Part shown: one piece after another, positions 16,254 through 24,632 of the stretch
How positions within the stretch are numbered: the first letter of the stretch is position 1
Layout: every line of letters begins with the position of its first letter
Source of the DNA: Antarctobacter albus
GTDB lineage: Bacteria > Pseudomonadota > Alphaproteobacteria > Rhodobacterales > Rhodobacteraceae
Direction: 5' to 3'
Assembly: GCF_900101505.1 (NCBI RefSeq)
Contig: NZ_FMZI01000014.1
Coordinates: 1 to 64,000 of the forward strand
Length of the DNA: 64,000 bases
Notes under the pieces: model-generated
Databases searched by the model: none
What the model saw: the letters and a program-made list of their open reading frames with translations, nothing else
Told to the model about the DNA's origin: nothing
Translations under genes and position numbers: made by a program

Positions 16254-16697
16254 CTATCCGTCCGAATCCATCCAGATGGTCACTGGCCCATCGTTGACGA
16301 GGCTCACAGCCATGTCGGCGCCGAAACGGCCCGTGGCAACGGGCAGGCTCTGCGCCTGTAGCGCGCTGGCGAAATACTCGTAGAGCCTTTCTCCCTCGGC
16401 GGGCGGTGCGGCGGTGGAAAAGCCGGGGCGGTTGCCGCGCGACGTGTCGGCAGCAAGTGTGAACTGGCTGACCACCAGCGCAGCGCCCCCGATGTCGAGG
16501 AGAGATCGGTTCATGCGCCCCTCGTCGTCCTTGAAGATGCGCAGCTTGGCAATCTTGGCGGCGAGCTTGTCGGCCTCTGCCTCGGCATCGCCCTGCATGG
16601 CGCAGATCAGCACCAGCATACCCTGGCCGATTTCTCCGATGGTGGCGCCGCCGACATCGACCTGGGCCGAGGTGACGCGCTGGATCAGGGCCCTCAC
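16254..16697 (-). CDS. dtd: D-aminoacyl-tRNA deacylase
   Basis: A 147-residue enzyme that hydrolyses D-amino acids (and glycine mischarged on tRNA-Ala) from tRNA, protecting translation quality. Family landmarks are the [15 protein letters not shown] start, the active-site [17 protein letters not shown] segment at about 78-95, and [13 protein letters not shown] at the end, which holds the cross-subunit Gly-Pro motif. Length matches the family. Its ATG overlaps the stop of the upstream PfkB kinase gene by four bases, so the two genes form an operon. Confidence 0.96.
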   Translation of the reverse strand: MRALIQRVTSAQVDVGGATIGEIGQGMLVLICAMQGDAEAEADKLAAKIAKLRIFKDDEGRMNRSLLDIGGAALVVSQFTLAADTSRGNRPGFSTAAPPAEGERLYEYFASALQAQSLPVATGRFGADMAVSLVNDGPVTIWMDSDG

Positions 16698-17593
16698 AGC
16701 TCGGCCTCCCAGGGGGGATTGGCGCCCGCGCGGCTGACGGTGACGGCTGCGGCGCGGACGCCCAGGTCCGCAGCCTTGGCGAGATCGGTGCCCCAGGCTG
16801 CGGCCAGGGCGGGGCGGGTCAGCAGACCGGCCCGATGCAGGCCGGCAAGGAAGCCTGCGTTGAAGGTGTCGCCAGCGCCCACGGTGTCGACCACCTCGAC
16901 TTTTTGTGCCGGGACGCGTGTCTCGCCCTCGCGGGTGACGACATCGACCCCCTCGGCGCCGCGCGTGACCAGCACCACCGCGGTTCCTTCGCGCAGCAAT
17001 GTGCCGGGGTCGGTGCCGAGCCAGTCCATGTCCTCGTCCGAGAGCTTGACGATATCGGCACGGGACAGCATCCGCGCCAGGCGCGCGCGATAGGCGGTTT
17101 CGTCGGTGATGAAGCCGGGACGGATGTTCGGATCGATCATCACGACACGGTCGCCCGCACCGGCGCAGAGCGTGGCGTAGCTGTTGGCCTGCGGCTCCGA
17201 GACAAGGCTGATGCCGCCGAAGAAGAGCGCCTCTGTGCCAAGGCCGAGGTCCGGCAATTCTGGCTCCGACAGCATCCGCCCGGCGGTGTTCTCGTCGTAG
17301 AAGGCGTATTGCGCCTGCCCGTTCGTGAGGGTGACGAAGGCCAGCGTGGTCGGCCGGGACGAGCGGGGGCAGAGGCTGTAGTCGACCTGCGAGGCGGCCA
17401 GGGCCTCGGCCAGGATCTGGCCGAAGAGATCCTGCGACAGCCCGCCAAGATAGCCGGAGGGCGCACCAAGCCGGCCCAGGGCGATGGCCGTGTTGAAGAC
17501 CGCCCCGCCCGCATAGGGCGCAAAGGCCTGTTCCCCTGTGCCCGTCTCGCGGGGCAACATGTCGATCAGTGCTTCGCCGCAGCAGAGGATCAT
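16694..17593 (-). CDS. PfkB-family carbohydrate kinase (fructokinase-like)
   Basis: A 299-residue ribokinase/PfkB-fold sugar kinase. The N-terminus [16 protein letters not shown] followed by [15 protein letters not shown] is the first PfkB signature. The second, [17 protein letters not shown] at about 245-261, contains the catalytic Asp in GAGD. VDIPN-like [12 protein letters not shown] is also standard. The sequence resembles bacterial fructokinases, but the sugar cannot be fixed from sequence alone, and no sugar transporter is adjacent. A promoter-like pair lies at 17624-17650. Its stop overlaps the dtd start. Confidence 0.88.
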   Translation of the reverse strand: MILCCGEALIDMLPRETGTGEQAFAPYAGGAVFNTAIALGRLGAPSGYLGGLSQDLFGQILAEALAASQVDYSLCPRSSRPTTLAFVTLTNGQAQYAFYDENTAGRMLSEPELPDLGLGTEALFFGGISLVSEPQANSYATLCAGAGDRVVMIDPNIRPGFITDETAYRARLARMLSRADIVKLSDEDMDWLGTDPGTLLREGTAVVLVTRGAEGVDVVTREGETRVPAQKVEVVDTVGAGDTFNAGFLAGLHRAGLLTRPALAAAWGTDLAKAADLGVRAAAVTVSRAGANPPWEAEL

Positions 17594-17623
17594 GGGCGCT
17601 CTCCCTGTTTTTTGTTTGCGCTA

Positions 17624-17650
17624 ACTATACCGCAGTACGGCCCTGGTCAA
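17624..17650 (-). promoter_or_regulatory. Candidate sigma-70 promoter for the PfkB kinase-dtd operon
   Basis: On the minus strand TTGACC (17645-17650) and TATAGT (17624-17629) each match the sigma-70 consensus in five of six positions. The spacer is 15 bases, which is short. The kinase start lies 31 bases downstream of the -10 element. Confidence 0.45.
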
Positions 17651-17708
17651 AGCCCGAGCGGCGTAGAAAGTGGAAGCGTTCGGTCCGCCAGGGGCAAGGC
17701 GCTGCGAT

Positions 17709-18860
17709 TTACTGGTTCACGGCGATCAGGTAGCCGATGCCGCCGGCGACGATCAGGCCCAGCACCACGGCAAAGGTGATTTTCCAGACCGACCAGGGGC
17801 GTTCGCCGCGCACCCGGCCCGACCGGCCGTTGACCACGAACCGATAGCTTTGGCCGCGGTACTTGTAGGCGGCCATCCAGACCGGCAGCAGGACGTGCTT
17901 GAAGGTGATGTCGCGCATCTCGGTGTCGATGTTGTGCACGCGCTGGCGGTCTCCGCCGATGTCGAATTTCACGTCGCGGTGAATCTGCTGGTCCATCTTG
18001 ACCTTGGCCTCGGCGAAACCTTCGTCGAGGTCGACCTGGTAGCCTTCGGCCCGGAAACCGGCCAGGAATTCCGGCCTGTAAGGCTCCATCGCCGAGAGAT
18101 CCCAAGGCTCCAGCGCGTCGGTGTACCGTTTTGGCAGGGCCTTTGAGGCCAGCACCAGAACGTCGTCGAAGAAGCGTTTGACCCGGCCAGACACGCGGGT
18201 CCAGCGGATCTTTTGCACGCGCTCGGTTTCCATCTTGCCGTCGCGCATGACCTGCCGGGTCTCGTAGTAGACGGTGCCGCGCTCGCCGCGATAGTCCGAG
18301 CTCGTGTCGGCATCGAAGGTCCAGAAGGGGACGTAGATGCCGGTCAGCTTGCGTCCCTTGCGGGCGTATTCCTGCAAGCCGTTGGGCGCGAACCAGAGCT
18401 TGCCCAGCCATTCGTTCATCGCATCGTGTGCAGCGCGTTCGTCCAGTGCGAAGGGCAGCAGCCCGCGCGGCTTGATGTGCCGGTGCGTGCCGGTGTCGGT
18501 GACGACGGGCGTGGCGCAAAACGGGCATTCGGCGGAATGGACGTCGGGATCGAATTCCACCTGCGCGGCGCAGTTCGGGCAGGTCGAAACCCGGGTTTCC
18601 TCCATCTCCTGCAAGGGCAGGAGATTGTTCATCGCGGCTTGGAAATCGAGTTCGCGGATGCCGCCCTCCCAGGGGCCGGTGGCGACATCGACCTCGGACG
18701 TGTTGCCGCAGTGTTCGCAGACCAACATGCCCCTGTCCGGGTCGAACCGGAAATCGGCGCCGCACTGGTCACAGGGAAAGCGGTGCTCGTCCGTGGCGTC
18801 CTTGGACGAGGCCGGTGGCGGCGGGGCGTCGGAGGGGGGAGGTGGGGGCAGATCACTCAT
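17709..18860 (-). CDS. Membrane-anchored double zinc-ribbon protein (TFIIB-type ribbon, YdjG-like)
   Basis: A 383-residue protein with two zinc ribbons near the N-terminus: CDQCGADFRFDPDRGMLVC plus EHCG, and CPNCAAQVEFDPDVHSAEC plus PFC. A conserved central domain (LLPFALDERAAHDAMNEWLGKLWFAPN ... YVPFWTFDADTSSDYRGERG) follows, then a single C-terminal transmembrane helix (TFAVVLGLIVAGGIGYLIA). Such proteins are often misnamed primosomal protein N-prime. The B. subtilis YdjG relative is encoded with an SPFH protein and PspA. The nearby SPFH, TelA and XpaC genes support a membrane-stress role. Start 18860 is chosen because the Pro-rich MSDLPPPPP leader directly precedes the first ribbon; the longer frame to 18947 has no similar feature. 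Confidence 0.8.
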   Translation of the reverse strand: MSDLPPPPPSDAPPPPASSKDATDEHRFPCDQCGADFRFDPDRGMLVCEHCGNTSEVDVATGPWEGGIRELDFQAAMNNLLPLQEMEETRVSTCPNCAAQVEFDPDVHSAECPFCATPVVTDTGTHRHIKPRGLLPFALDERAAHDAMNEWLGKLWFAPNGLQEYARKGRKLTGIYVPFWTFDADTSSDYRGERGTVYYETRQVMRDGKMETERVQKIRWTRVSGRVKRFFDDVLVLASKALPKRYTDALEPWDLSAMEPYRPEFLAGFRAEGYQVDLDEGFAEAKVKMDQQIHRDVKFDIGGDRQRVHNIDTEMRDITFKHVLLPVWMAAYKYRGQSYRFVVNGRSGRVRGERPWSVWKITFAVVLGLIVAGGIGYLIAVNQ

Positions 18861-19003
18861 GTCGAAAAAGGCATCAAGCTGTGGCGTTTGTCCGCATCCT
18901 TGCGCGGATTGGTCCCCGGGGAAAGGGAAAATCCCGGTTGCCTGCACTTGGCGCTGCCCGACGCGGAGGCTAGCGTGGCGGCAGCTGGCAAGGGAGCGTT
19001 CGA

Positions 19004-19537
19004 ATGATGCGAGGTCTGGTCCTGGGATTTGTGTGGCTGGCGGGGGCCGCCCTGGCAGAGCCCGTGACCTATGCCTTTGAATGGACCGGCGGTGGCGGCT
19101 ACTCGGTCAAGGGCGCGCTGCAATATGACAGCGCCGCCATCAGTGGCCCCTTCGTCCTTGCGCAGGATCTGAGCTGTTTCGTGATCGAGGGCAGCAAGGA
19201 GGGAGAGCCGGTGGGCCGCTGGGCGCTAACCATGCTGAACGAGGAAACCAGCTGGCGGCTGCATTTCGACCCTGCGTCGGCTAGTTTCCTTGTGGACGGC
19301 GAAGGCATCTGGATGCCCCAGGCCTGGAATATGAACGGCGAGGGGAATGACTGCGGCCAGGACGGGTTCGGCTTCAACATCGGCAACGCCGCGCAGGACA
19401 TCTGCGTCGACAACCGGTTGATCTTTGAAAGCCAGGTGGCACCGGGCGAGCCCTTTCCGGCGATCAGGGTCGAGGGGTTCGACTTTCCCGGCGATGCCTG
19501 CAATGCTCCGCCGATGCTGAGCCTGCTGACGCGGTGA
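19004..19537 (+). CDS. Secreted protein of unknown function
   Basis: A 177-residue protein with a clear signal peptide (MMRGLVLGFVWLAGAALA, cleavage before EPVTYAFEW). The SD AGGGAG stands seven bases before the tandem ATGATG. The mature part is beta-rich and acidic with four cysteines (in DLSCFVIEG, NDCGQDG, DICVDN and GDACNAPP), suggesting two periplasmic disulfides. I do not recognise a family. It is the only rightward gene inside the zinc-ribbon/TelA neighbourhood and is divergent from the zinc-ribbon gene, with which it may share a promoter region. Confidence 0.75.
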   Translation: MMRGLVLGFVWLAGAALAEPVTYAFEWTGGGGYSVKGALQYDSAAISGPFVLAQDLSCFVIEGSKEGEPVGRWALTMLNEETSWRLHFDPASASFLVDGEGIWMPQAWNMNGEGNDCGQDGFGFNIGNAAQDICVDNRLIFESQVAPGEPFPAIRVEGFDFPGDACNAPPMLSLLTR

Positions 19538-19550
19538 CACCCGCGGGTCG

Positions 19551-20141
19551 TCAGGTGTCTTCGGGTGGCCTGACGGCGGCGTGACGATCCCAAAAGGCAA
19601 CGGCCCTGGCATAGGCGTCGGGGTCGATCTCTTGCCCCGACCCGCCGGCCGCGCGCCCCAGGGCGTTGCGCCATTGCGTGATCGGTGGCATCGGTGGCTC
19701 GACCGGTTCCAGAGTGCCTATGATAGAGACCACGCCCCAGTCACAATCGGGAACGCCCTGTTCCTCTGGGTAGTCGGCGGCCTCGGCCACCAGTTGCGCG
19801 TGGCTATAGAGGATCACATCCAGCCAGCGCGCCACGGGCGCCTCGCCTTCGAACCAGCGTTCCAGAACCGCCATTTCGCCCTCACGGCGTGCGGCGTAGC
19901 CGCTGCGCAGCAGGTGGGCGTTCTCCGGGGTGATGGGGGCAAAGCCGCAACGGGTGGGGGTGTCGTTTTCAAGGAACAGGTGTTTGCAGAAAGGGGCATA
20001 GCCATCGGCCAGCGCCGCGCCTCCCGCAATGGCGGCGTTGCATCGGTCGGTCAGCTCTTCGGGTGAGATACCCTCGATCAGCGTGCCGCTGGCGCGCGGC
20101 TGCCAGTTGCGGCGCGCGAAATCGGTCATGGCGATCTGCAT
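19551..20141 (-). CDS. DUF3228 family protein
   Basis: A 196-residue soluble protein, function unknown. The pattern DWGVVSI ... EPPMPPITQWRNALG ... GGSG ... AVAFW matches my memory of the DUF3228 family. The start is placed at 20141 (MQIAMTDFARRNW); the extra 57 residues of the longer frame are Arg-rich and run through a palindromic repeat at 20178-20198, so they are not coding. It lies 73 bases downstream of the SPFH gene in the same orientation and could be the last gene of the TelA cluster or a separate unit. Confidence 0.72.
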   Translation of the reverse strand: MQIAMTDFARRNWQPRASGTLIEGISPEELTDRCNAAIAGGAALADGYAPFCKHLFLENDTPTRCGFAPITPENAHLLRSGYAARREGEMAVLERWFEGEAPVARWLDVILYSHAQLVAEAADYPEEQGVPDCDWGVVSIIGTLEPVEPPMPPITQWRNALGRAAGGSGQEIDPDAYARAVAFWDRHAAVRPPEDT

Positions 20142-20177
20142 GGGGCGTCCTTGCTCTGCGATGTCTGTGGGCGCGAG

Positions 20178-20198
20178 GTCCCGGGGCAAGCCCGGGAC
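20178..20198. repeat. REP-like palindrome, copy 1 (GTCCCGGG stem)
   Basis: GTCCCGGG (20178-20185) and CCCGGGAC (20191-20198) form a perfect 8-bp stem with a 5-base loop, preceded by CGAG. The same stem with a different loop occurs at 53873-53893. Both copies are intergenic. Elements of this shape are common dispersed palindromes in alphaproteobacterial genomes. Confidence 0.7.
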
Positions 20199-20214
20199 GG
20201 GGGCACGCAGTCGC

Positions 20215-21342
20215 TTACATCGGCGGCGGCGGTGGCGGCATGACGGTGAAGAGCTGTGCAAGCTCCGGCACCTCTCCGGCCCGTTTCCAACCGTCCTGCC
20301 CCTGGGTCCAGGCATGGGTTTCGCGGGTCAATTCACCGCTGGCGACCATCTTGCCCAGGTCCGCCTTGGAGTAGGGGCCGGAAGTCTGCCCGTTCTTGGC
20401 CAGGTGCCAGACATGTTCGACCGGCGGTGGCGGCGGCGCCATCGGCGCAGCGGCGGGCTGCGGGCGTCCCTGCTGCTGGGGCGCTGCGCCCCAGGGGCCT
20501 TGCTGGCCCATCGCATTGGCCATCTGCATCCCCATGCCGGCGCCGAAGCCCATGCCCATCGACTGGTCCATCGCGCCGCCCTGGCCCATTGCCTCGGCGG
20601 CCTTCCATTTCATGTGGTCGTCGAGGTTGCCCGCGATCCCGCGCGAAGTCCGCGCATCCAGCGCCTTTTCCACGGCTTCGGGCAGCGAGATGTTCTCGAT
20701 GTAGAGCTCGGCCAGTTCAAGCCCGTACTGGTGGATCACCGGGTCGATGGCCTTGCGGATCAACTCGGCGACCTCGCCGGTATTGGCGGCCATGTCCAGC
20801 ACCGGGATTCCGCTGGCAGAGATGTCCTTGGAAAACTCCTGCACGATGATGTTGCGGATCTGGAAACTGATCTCGTCCATCGTGAATTCGCCGTCGGTGC
20901 CGACGATTTCGGTCATGAAGAGCGCGGGGTCGGCCACCTTGATCGAATAGGTGCCAAAGGCCCGGATACGGGTCGGCCCGAATTCCGGGTCGCGCAGCAT
21001 GATCGGGTTCTTGGTGCCCCACTTGAGGTTGGTGAAGCGGTTGGTGTTGACGAAATAGACCTCGGACTTGAACGGCGACTGGAACGCATGGTCCCAGTGC
21101 TGCAGCGAGGTCATGATCGGCATGTTGTTGGTCTCGAGCATGTAGAGACCGGGGGTGAAGACATCCGCAAGCTGGCCCTCGTGGACAAAGACCGCGGCCT
21201 GGCCTTCGCGCACCGTCAGCTTGGCGCCGTACTTGATTTCGTGGCCTTCACGTTCGAACCGCCAGACCATCGTGTCGCGGGTGTCGTCCGTCCAGTGGAT
21301 GACGTCGATGAACTGTCCCGAAAGGAAATCCCAGATGCCCAT
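20215..21342 (-). CDS. SPFH-domain (YdjI/virion-core type) protein with C-terminal GYF_2-like domain
   Basis: A 375-residue protein. The N-terminus MGIWDFLSGQFIDVIHW and the segment GAKLTVREGQAAVFVHEGQLADVFTPGLY identify the YdjI-type SPFH family, a flotillin/band 7 relative; B. subtilis YdjI helps recruit PspA to membranes. After the SPFH core a Gly/Met/Gln-rich linker (about 255-310) follows. The tail VWHLAKNGQTSGPYSKADLG, then a Trp-containing AWTQGQDGWKRAGEVPEL segment, looks like a GYF_2 peptide-binding domain, and the protein ends in PPPPPPM. It has good SD AGGGAG. It follows the DUF2927 gene by 15 bases, so it belongs to the TelA/XpaC operon. Confidence 0.9.
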   Translation of the reverse strand: MGIWDFLSGQFIDVIHWTDDTRDTMVWRFEREGHEIKYGAKLTVREGQAAVFVHEGQLADVFTPGLYMLETNNMPIMTSLQHWDHAFQSPFKSEVYFVNTNRFTNLKWGTKNPIMLRDPEFGPTRIRAFGTYSIKVADPALFMTEIVGTDGEFTMDEISFQIRNIIVQEFSKDISASGIPVLDMAANTGEVAELIRKAIDPVIHQYGLELAELYIENISLPEAVEKALDARTSRGIAGNLDDHMKWKAAEAMGQGGAMDQSMGMGFGAGMGMQMANAMGQQGPWGAAPQQQGRPQPAAAPMAPPPPPVEHVWHLAKNGQTSGPYSKADLGKMVASGELTRETHAWTQGQDGWKRAGEVPELAQLFTVMPPPPPPM

Positions 21343-21357
21343 GTTACTCTCCCTAAA

Positions 21358-22326
21358 TCAGCTTGGGCCCGTGGTGCCCATCAATTCTGCGGCTTTCTTC
21401 TGCACGATCGGCAGTGCCTCTTCGGCACTCATCCCCGGTTTCAGACGCGGGTCGTAGAGGATTTTCAGCAGCATCTCGTCATGGCCCGTCAGCAGCGCGA
21501 ATTCATCGTCGTCGTTGAAGATGGACGGTCGGGCGCGGGGGCTGTCATTGCCCAAGCCCATGCCCTGTGCCAGTTCCTCGTGGATGCAGGATCGGCGCAA
21601 GAGCGGCGGATGTTCCGACCGGATCACCGCGATGGCGGTGCCATAGTCATAGCCGCCCGGGCTGCGCGAGAAGGCGACCACGACGCAGTGGATGCCGCGC
21701 GGCAGGTTGTCGAAGATGCGCAACGCGGTCGGGTTCACGTCCGGCACGATCTCGCGGATGCGCGGGGCGATCAGGCCGGCGTCGTCCTCGGACATGAACA
21801 GGACGTGGTAATTGGGGTTGCGGTCGACCATCGAGATCGGATGCCCGGTGACCCGCGACAGGCGTGCCGCGAACGAGGCAACCTGCGCGCGAGACTCCGC
21901 GATCTGATCCTTGGGGACGCCGGGGCCGAACTCGGTGGTCATGCGGACCGGGATCGTCCATTTCTTGATCGCGCTGGGCGCGCCGGACGACGGCCGCAGG
22001 CCGGCGCCGCGTTCGTATTCCTCTTCGAGCGCGATGGCCGCGAAGTTCCGGACCAGCATCGTGTCGGTAAAGGCCGTGTCCGGCCCGCCGCCATCGGTAC
22101 GCAGGAGGCCGCGCGCCAGGAGATCGTTCTGCACGCGGCCATAGTATTGCGTCAGGGCTCGGCTGGCGCGCGAGGGCTCTGCAGCCGGCTTTTCGGCGGG
22201 GGCCAGCGTTGCCGGCCGTGCCGCCGGTTTGACCCCCGTCTTGCGCGGCGCAAGATCAGAGCCGACACACCCCGACAGGATCAGGGCAGCCGAAAGTGCC
22301 AATGCTGTTTTCAGGCCGCCCTTCAT
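21358..22326 (-). CDS. DUF2927 lipoprotein with a metalloprotease-like HEELAQ motif
   Basis: A 322-residue putative lipoprotein: MKGGLKTALALSAALILSGC gives a lipobox with Cys at about residue 20. A Pro/Ala-rich linker and then a DUF2927 domain follow (about 90-310). The conserved segment SCIHEELAQGMGLGND near residue 248 resembles a zincin helix (HExxH), but with Gln in the second His position. It could be a degenerate or variant peptidase; activity is not established. It is encoded nine bases after telA and 15 bases before the SPFH gene, with SD GAGGAAG, so it is an operon member acting outside the inner membrane. Confidence 0.85.
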   Translation of the reverse strand: MKGGLKTALALSAALILSGCVGSDLAPRKTGVKPAARPATLAPAEKPAAEPSRASRALTQYYGRVQNDLLARGLLRTDGGGPDTAFTDTMLVRNFAAIALEEEYERGAGLRPSSGAPSAIKKWTIPVRMTTEFGPGVPKDQIAESRAQVASFAARLSRVTGHPISMVDRNPNYHVLFMSEDDAGLIAPRIREIVPDVNPTALRIFDNLPRGIHCVVVAFSRSPGGYDYGTAIAVIRSEHPPLLRRSCIHEELAQGMGLGNDSPRARPSIFNDDDEFALLTGHDEMLLKILYDPRLKPGMSAEEALPIVQKKAAELMGTTGPS

Positions 22327-22334
22327 GGTCTTCC

Positions 22335-23516
22335 TCAGCCCGGAACCGATCCGGCCGCTTCGCGCCGGGACTTGGCAGAGGCAAGCGTATCGCGCAGTTC
22401 GTGCTCCATCTTCTGCAGTTCCTCCTCGGCCTTGGCGCGGCGCGCCTTGCCCTCGTCGGCGATCTGCAGGCTGTCCTCGATGGTGGCGATCAGGTCGGCG
22501 TTGGCCTGCTTGACGGCCTCGATGTCGAAGACGCCGCGCTCCATCTCTTCGCGGATCATCTTGTTGCTGTCGCGCAGGTTGGCGGCGTTCGAGGTCAGCA
22601 GTTCGTTGGTCAGGTCATTGGCGTCGCGCACGGCGGCGGCCGCCTGTTTCGACCGCTGGATCGTCAGCGCCTGCGCCAGCTGGGTTTCCCAGAGCGGCAC
22701 GGTGTTGACGAGGGTCGAGTTGATCTTGGTGACCAGCGACTTGTCGTTTTCCTGCACCAGCCGGATCGAGGGCAGCGACTGCATGGTGACCTGGCGGGTC
22801 AGCTTGAGATCATGCACCCGGCGTTCCAGGTCGTCGCGGGCGCCGCGCAGGTCACGCAGTTCCTGCGCCTTCATCACCTGTTCGCCCTCGGGTGCGGCCT
22901 GCACCTCGGCCTCCTTGGCGGGGATCACGGTGGTGTCGAGTTCCTCGATCTTGGCCTCGCCAGCCGAGATATACAGGGCCAGCTCATCGTAGAACTGCAG
23001 GGTCTTTTCATACAGCAGGTCGAGCGACTTGATGTCCTTGAGCAGGACATGCTCGTGCTTCAGCAGGTCGTCAGTGACCTTGTCGATCTGGCCCTGCACG
23101 GTCTCGAAACGGGCGGTGAATTTGGCGAAGGGCGCGGCGCGGCCCAACAGTTTCTCCCACCAGCTGCGCTCGCGGCGCACGTCCAGCTCGGACACGGAAA
23201 AACCGCGGATCGTGGTGACGATGTTGCGCAGCGAGTCGCCCGCCGGACCCACGTCCTTGTTGCGCACGTCGGTCAGCATGGCCTGGCTGATTTCCTGCAG
23301 TTCGGCCTGGGCGGCAGAGCCGAAGGAGACGATGGAATTGGTATCCGCCATGTCGAGTTCGTCCATCCGCGAGCGGATCTCGCCGCTGACCTCGGCGGGT
23401 GCATCCTTGAGCGGCACGACGGCGTTTGCCTCGACCGGATCGGGCAGAACAACGGCGTTCACCTCGTCGACCAAGGCCACGGTCTTTTCGGCTTCCTGAC
23501 GTATGTTTTCAGACAT
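22335..23516 (-). CDS. telA: TelA family toxic-anion (tellurite) resistance protein
   Basis: A 393-residue, highly charged, mostly helical cytoplasmic protein of the TelA/KlaA family (B. subtilis YaaN). Diagnostic stretches include FETVQGQIDKVTDDLLKHEH, LLKDIKSLDLLYEKTLQFYDEL and the C-terminal TIQRSKQAAAAVRDANDLTN plus TNELLTSNAANLRDSN. The family is linked to resistance to tellurite and to cell-wall-active compounds and is widely encoded beside XpaC proteins, as here. The exact biochemical activity is unknown. It lies 21 bases after the XpaC gene and nine before the DUF2927 gene, so it is co-transcribed with both. Confidence 0.95.
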   Translation of the reverse strand: MSENIRQEAEKTVALVDEVNAVVLPDPVEANAVVPLKDAPAEVSGEIRSRMDELDMADTNSIVSFGSAAQAELQEISQAMLTDVRNKDVGPAGDSLRNIVTTIRGFSVSELDVRRERSWWEKLLGRAAPFAKFTARFETVQGQIDKVTDDLLKHEHVLLKDIKSLDLLYEKTLQFYDELALYISAGEAKIEELDTTVIPAKEAEVQAAPEGEQVMKAQELRDLRGARDDLERRVHDLKLTRQVTMQSLPSIRLVQENDKSLVTKINSTLVNTVPLWETQLAQALTIQRSKQAAAAVRDANDLTNELLTSNAANLRDSNKMIREEMERGVFDIEAVKQANADLIATIEDSLQIADEGKARRAKAEEELQKMEHELRDTLASAKSRREAAGSVPG

Positions 23517-23537
23517 GGGATCCCCCGTTCAATAAAT

Positions 23538-24440
23538 TCATCTTGGTTCGAGATGGACGCCTTCGCGTTGCAGGCGGTCGCGCAGCACCTCGATTTCCAC
23601 GTTCAAGTCTTCGTTGTTGTCCGCCAGCAGCTTGTCGATCTTCTTGTCGAAGCTTTCTTCGAGATCGGTCAGCAGCATCATGTAATCGCTGCGGGCATCG
23701 CGGTCCTGCTGGCGGGAAAAGATGTCCGCGAATTTCACTGTCGCGTCACGCGCACCCATCAGGTAGACGCCCAGGAACTTGCGCGCACCGGTCAGGTCGC
23801 GGGGATCTTCCTCGACCGTGCGGATCATCTCGCGCACCTTGACGGTAAAGCGGTCCACCCGCGCCTCGACCTGGCGGTCCCCGGCGCGTTTCACGGCGTC
23901 GGTCATGGCGTTGAGATAGCTTTCCGCCTCGTCCACGACCCTGGCGACGCGATCCTGGGTGAAGGTGTCGATCCCCTCCATCCCCTTGTCTTTCAGCGGG
24001 TCGATGCCAAAGGCTCCAATGTGCAGAACGCCTGCGGCGCCGCCGAAAATCAGCGGAGCGACCAGGCCGGGTTCCGACCGCCATGCGGCGATGCCGGCCC
24101 CGATACCACAGAGCACGGCGGCGAAAATCTTGCGGGGGATGGCCGGGCGTCGGGCGATCTTGCGTTCGTGGTAGGCGGATTCGGCGATCAGCCCGTCACG
24201 CAAGAGCCAGGCGCCCAACAGCAGCGCCGCCGCACCGGCAAGGCCTGCGGCCATGCCGATGGCACCGTCATTGATCGACAGGATCGCCAGAATGACGCCG
24301 GGAATGAACAGGACATTTGACCGCGCGCCCGCGGGCGAGACCCGGGCTCCGTGGTAGGCCGGGCGGTCCTCGTGCGGCCGGTCGTCGGGGCCGTCCGAAG
24401 ACCCGTCGGGGCTGAATTTTCCGCCGAACTTTCGGGCCAT
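23538..24440 (-). CDS. XpaC-family membrane protein (5-bromo-4-chloroindolyl phosphate hydrolysis family)
   Basis: A 300-residue membrane protein of the XpaC family. It has two N-terminal hydrophobic hairpins (VLFIPGVILAILSI to LGAWLL, and IFAAVLCGIGAGIAAW to GAAGVLHIGAF), joined by the conserved (R/A)-x-(I/V)PRK motif (RRPAIPRK). A long charged helical cytoplasmic tail follows GIDPLKDKG. In Bacillus, xpaC and yaaN (telA) form an operon. The original name comes from an indicator-dye phenotype, and a real hydrolase activity is doubtful. Its SD lies inside the end of the 29-residue ORF just upstream (stop four bases before its ATG), indicating tight coupling. Confidence 0.85.
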   Translation of the reverse strand: MARKFGGKFSPDGSSDGPDDRPHEDRPAYHGARVSPAGARSNVLFIPGVILAILSINDGAIGMAAGLAGAAALLLGAWLLRDGLIAESAYHERKIARRPAIPRKIFAAVLCGIGAGIAAWRSEPGLVAPLIFGGAAGVLHIGAFGIDPLKDKGMEGIDTFTQDRVARVVDEAESYLNAMTDAVKRAGDRQVEARVDRFTVKVREMIRTVEEDPRDLTGARKFLGVYLMGARDATVKFADIFSRQQDRDARSDYMMLLTDLEESFDKKIDKLLADNNEDLNVEIEVLRDRLQREGVHLEPR

Positions 24441-24444
24441 GCGA

Positions 24445-24534
24445 TCAAAGCCCTCCCAGCCAGCCGGTCGCCACTCCGAAAAGCAGCACGATCAGCAGGA
24501 CGTAGCTCACCTTCTGCAAGGCGTTTCCAGACAT
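24445..24534 (-). CDS. 29-residue single-pass membrane peptide between two XpaC genes
   Basis: The ORF encodes a peptide starting MSGNALQKVSYVLLIVLLFG and ending VATGWLGGL. A short amphipathic start is followed by one transmembrane helix of about 20 residues. GGGGAG stands four bases before the ATG. The stop codon is four bases before the XpaC ATG, and the XpaC SD (GGAGGG) lies inside this ORF. This arrangement favours a real gene over chance. It is too short for family assignment. It probably works with the XpaC/TelA membrane complex. Confidence 0.65.
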   Translation of the reverse strand: MSGNALQKVSYVLLIVLLFGVATGWLGGL

Positions 24535-24632
24535 CGCACTCCCCGGGTATCGGCGCTTTTATCGCGCCTTTCCAAGGCGGAACTTAAGGGCAAAAAGCGG
24601 CGCTTGCTAGGGGGAAGTCCCGGAGCGCCACG

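Noticed and set aside
20029-22992. A 987-codon rightward open frame opposite the DUF3228, SPFH and DUF2927 genes
   Set aside because: It runs antisense to several recognised proteins and looks like high-GC shadow sequence without any motif.
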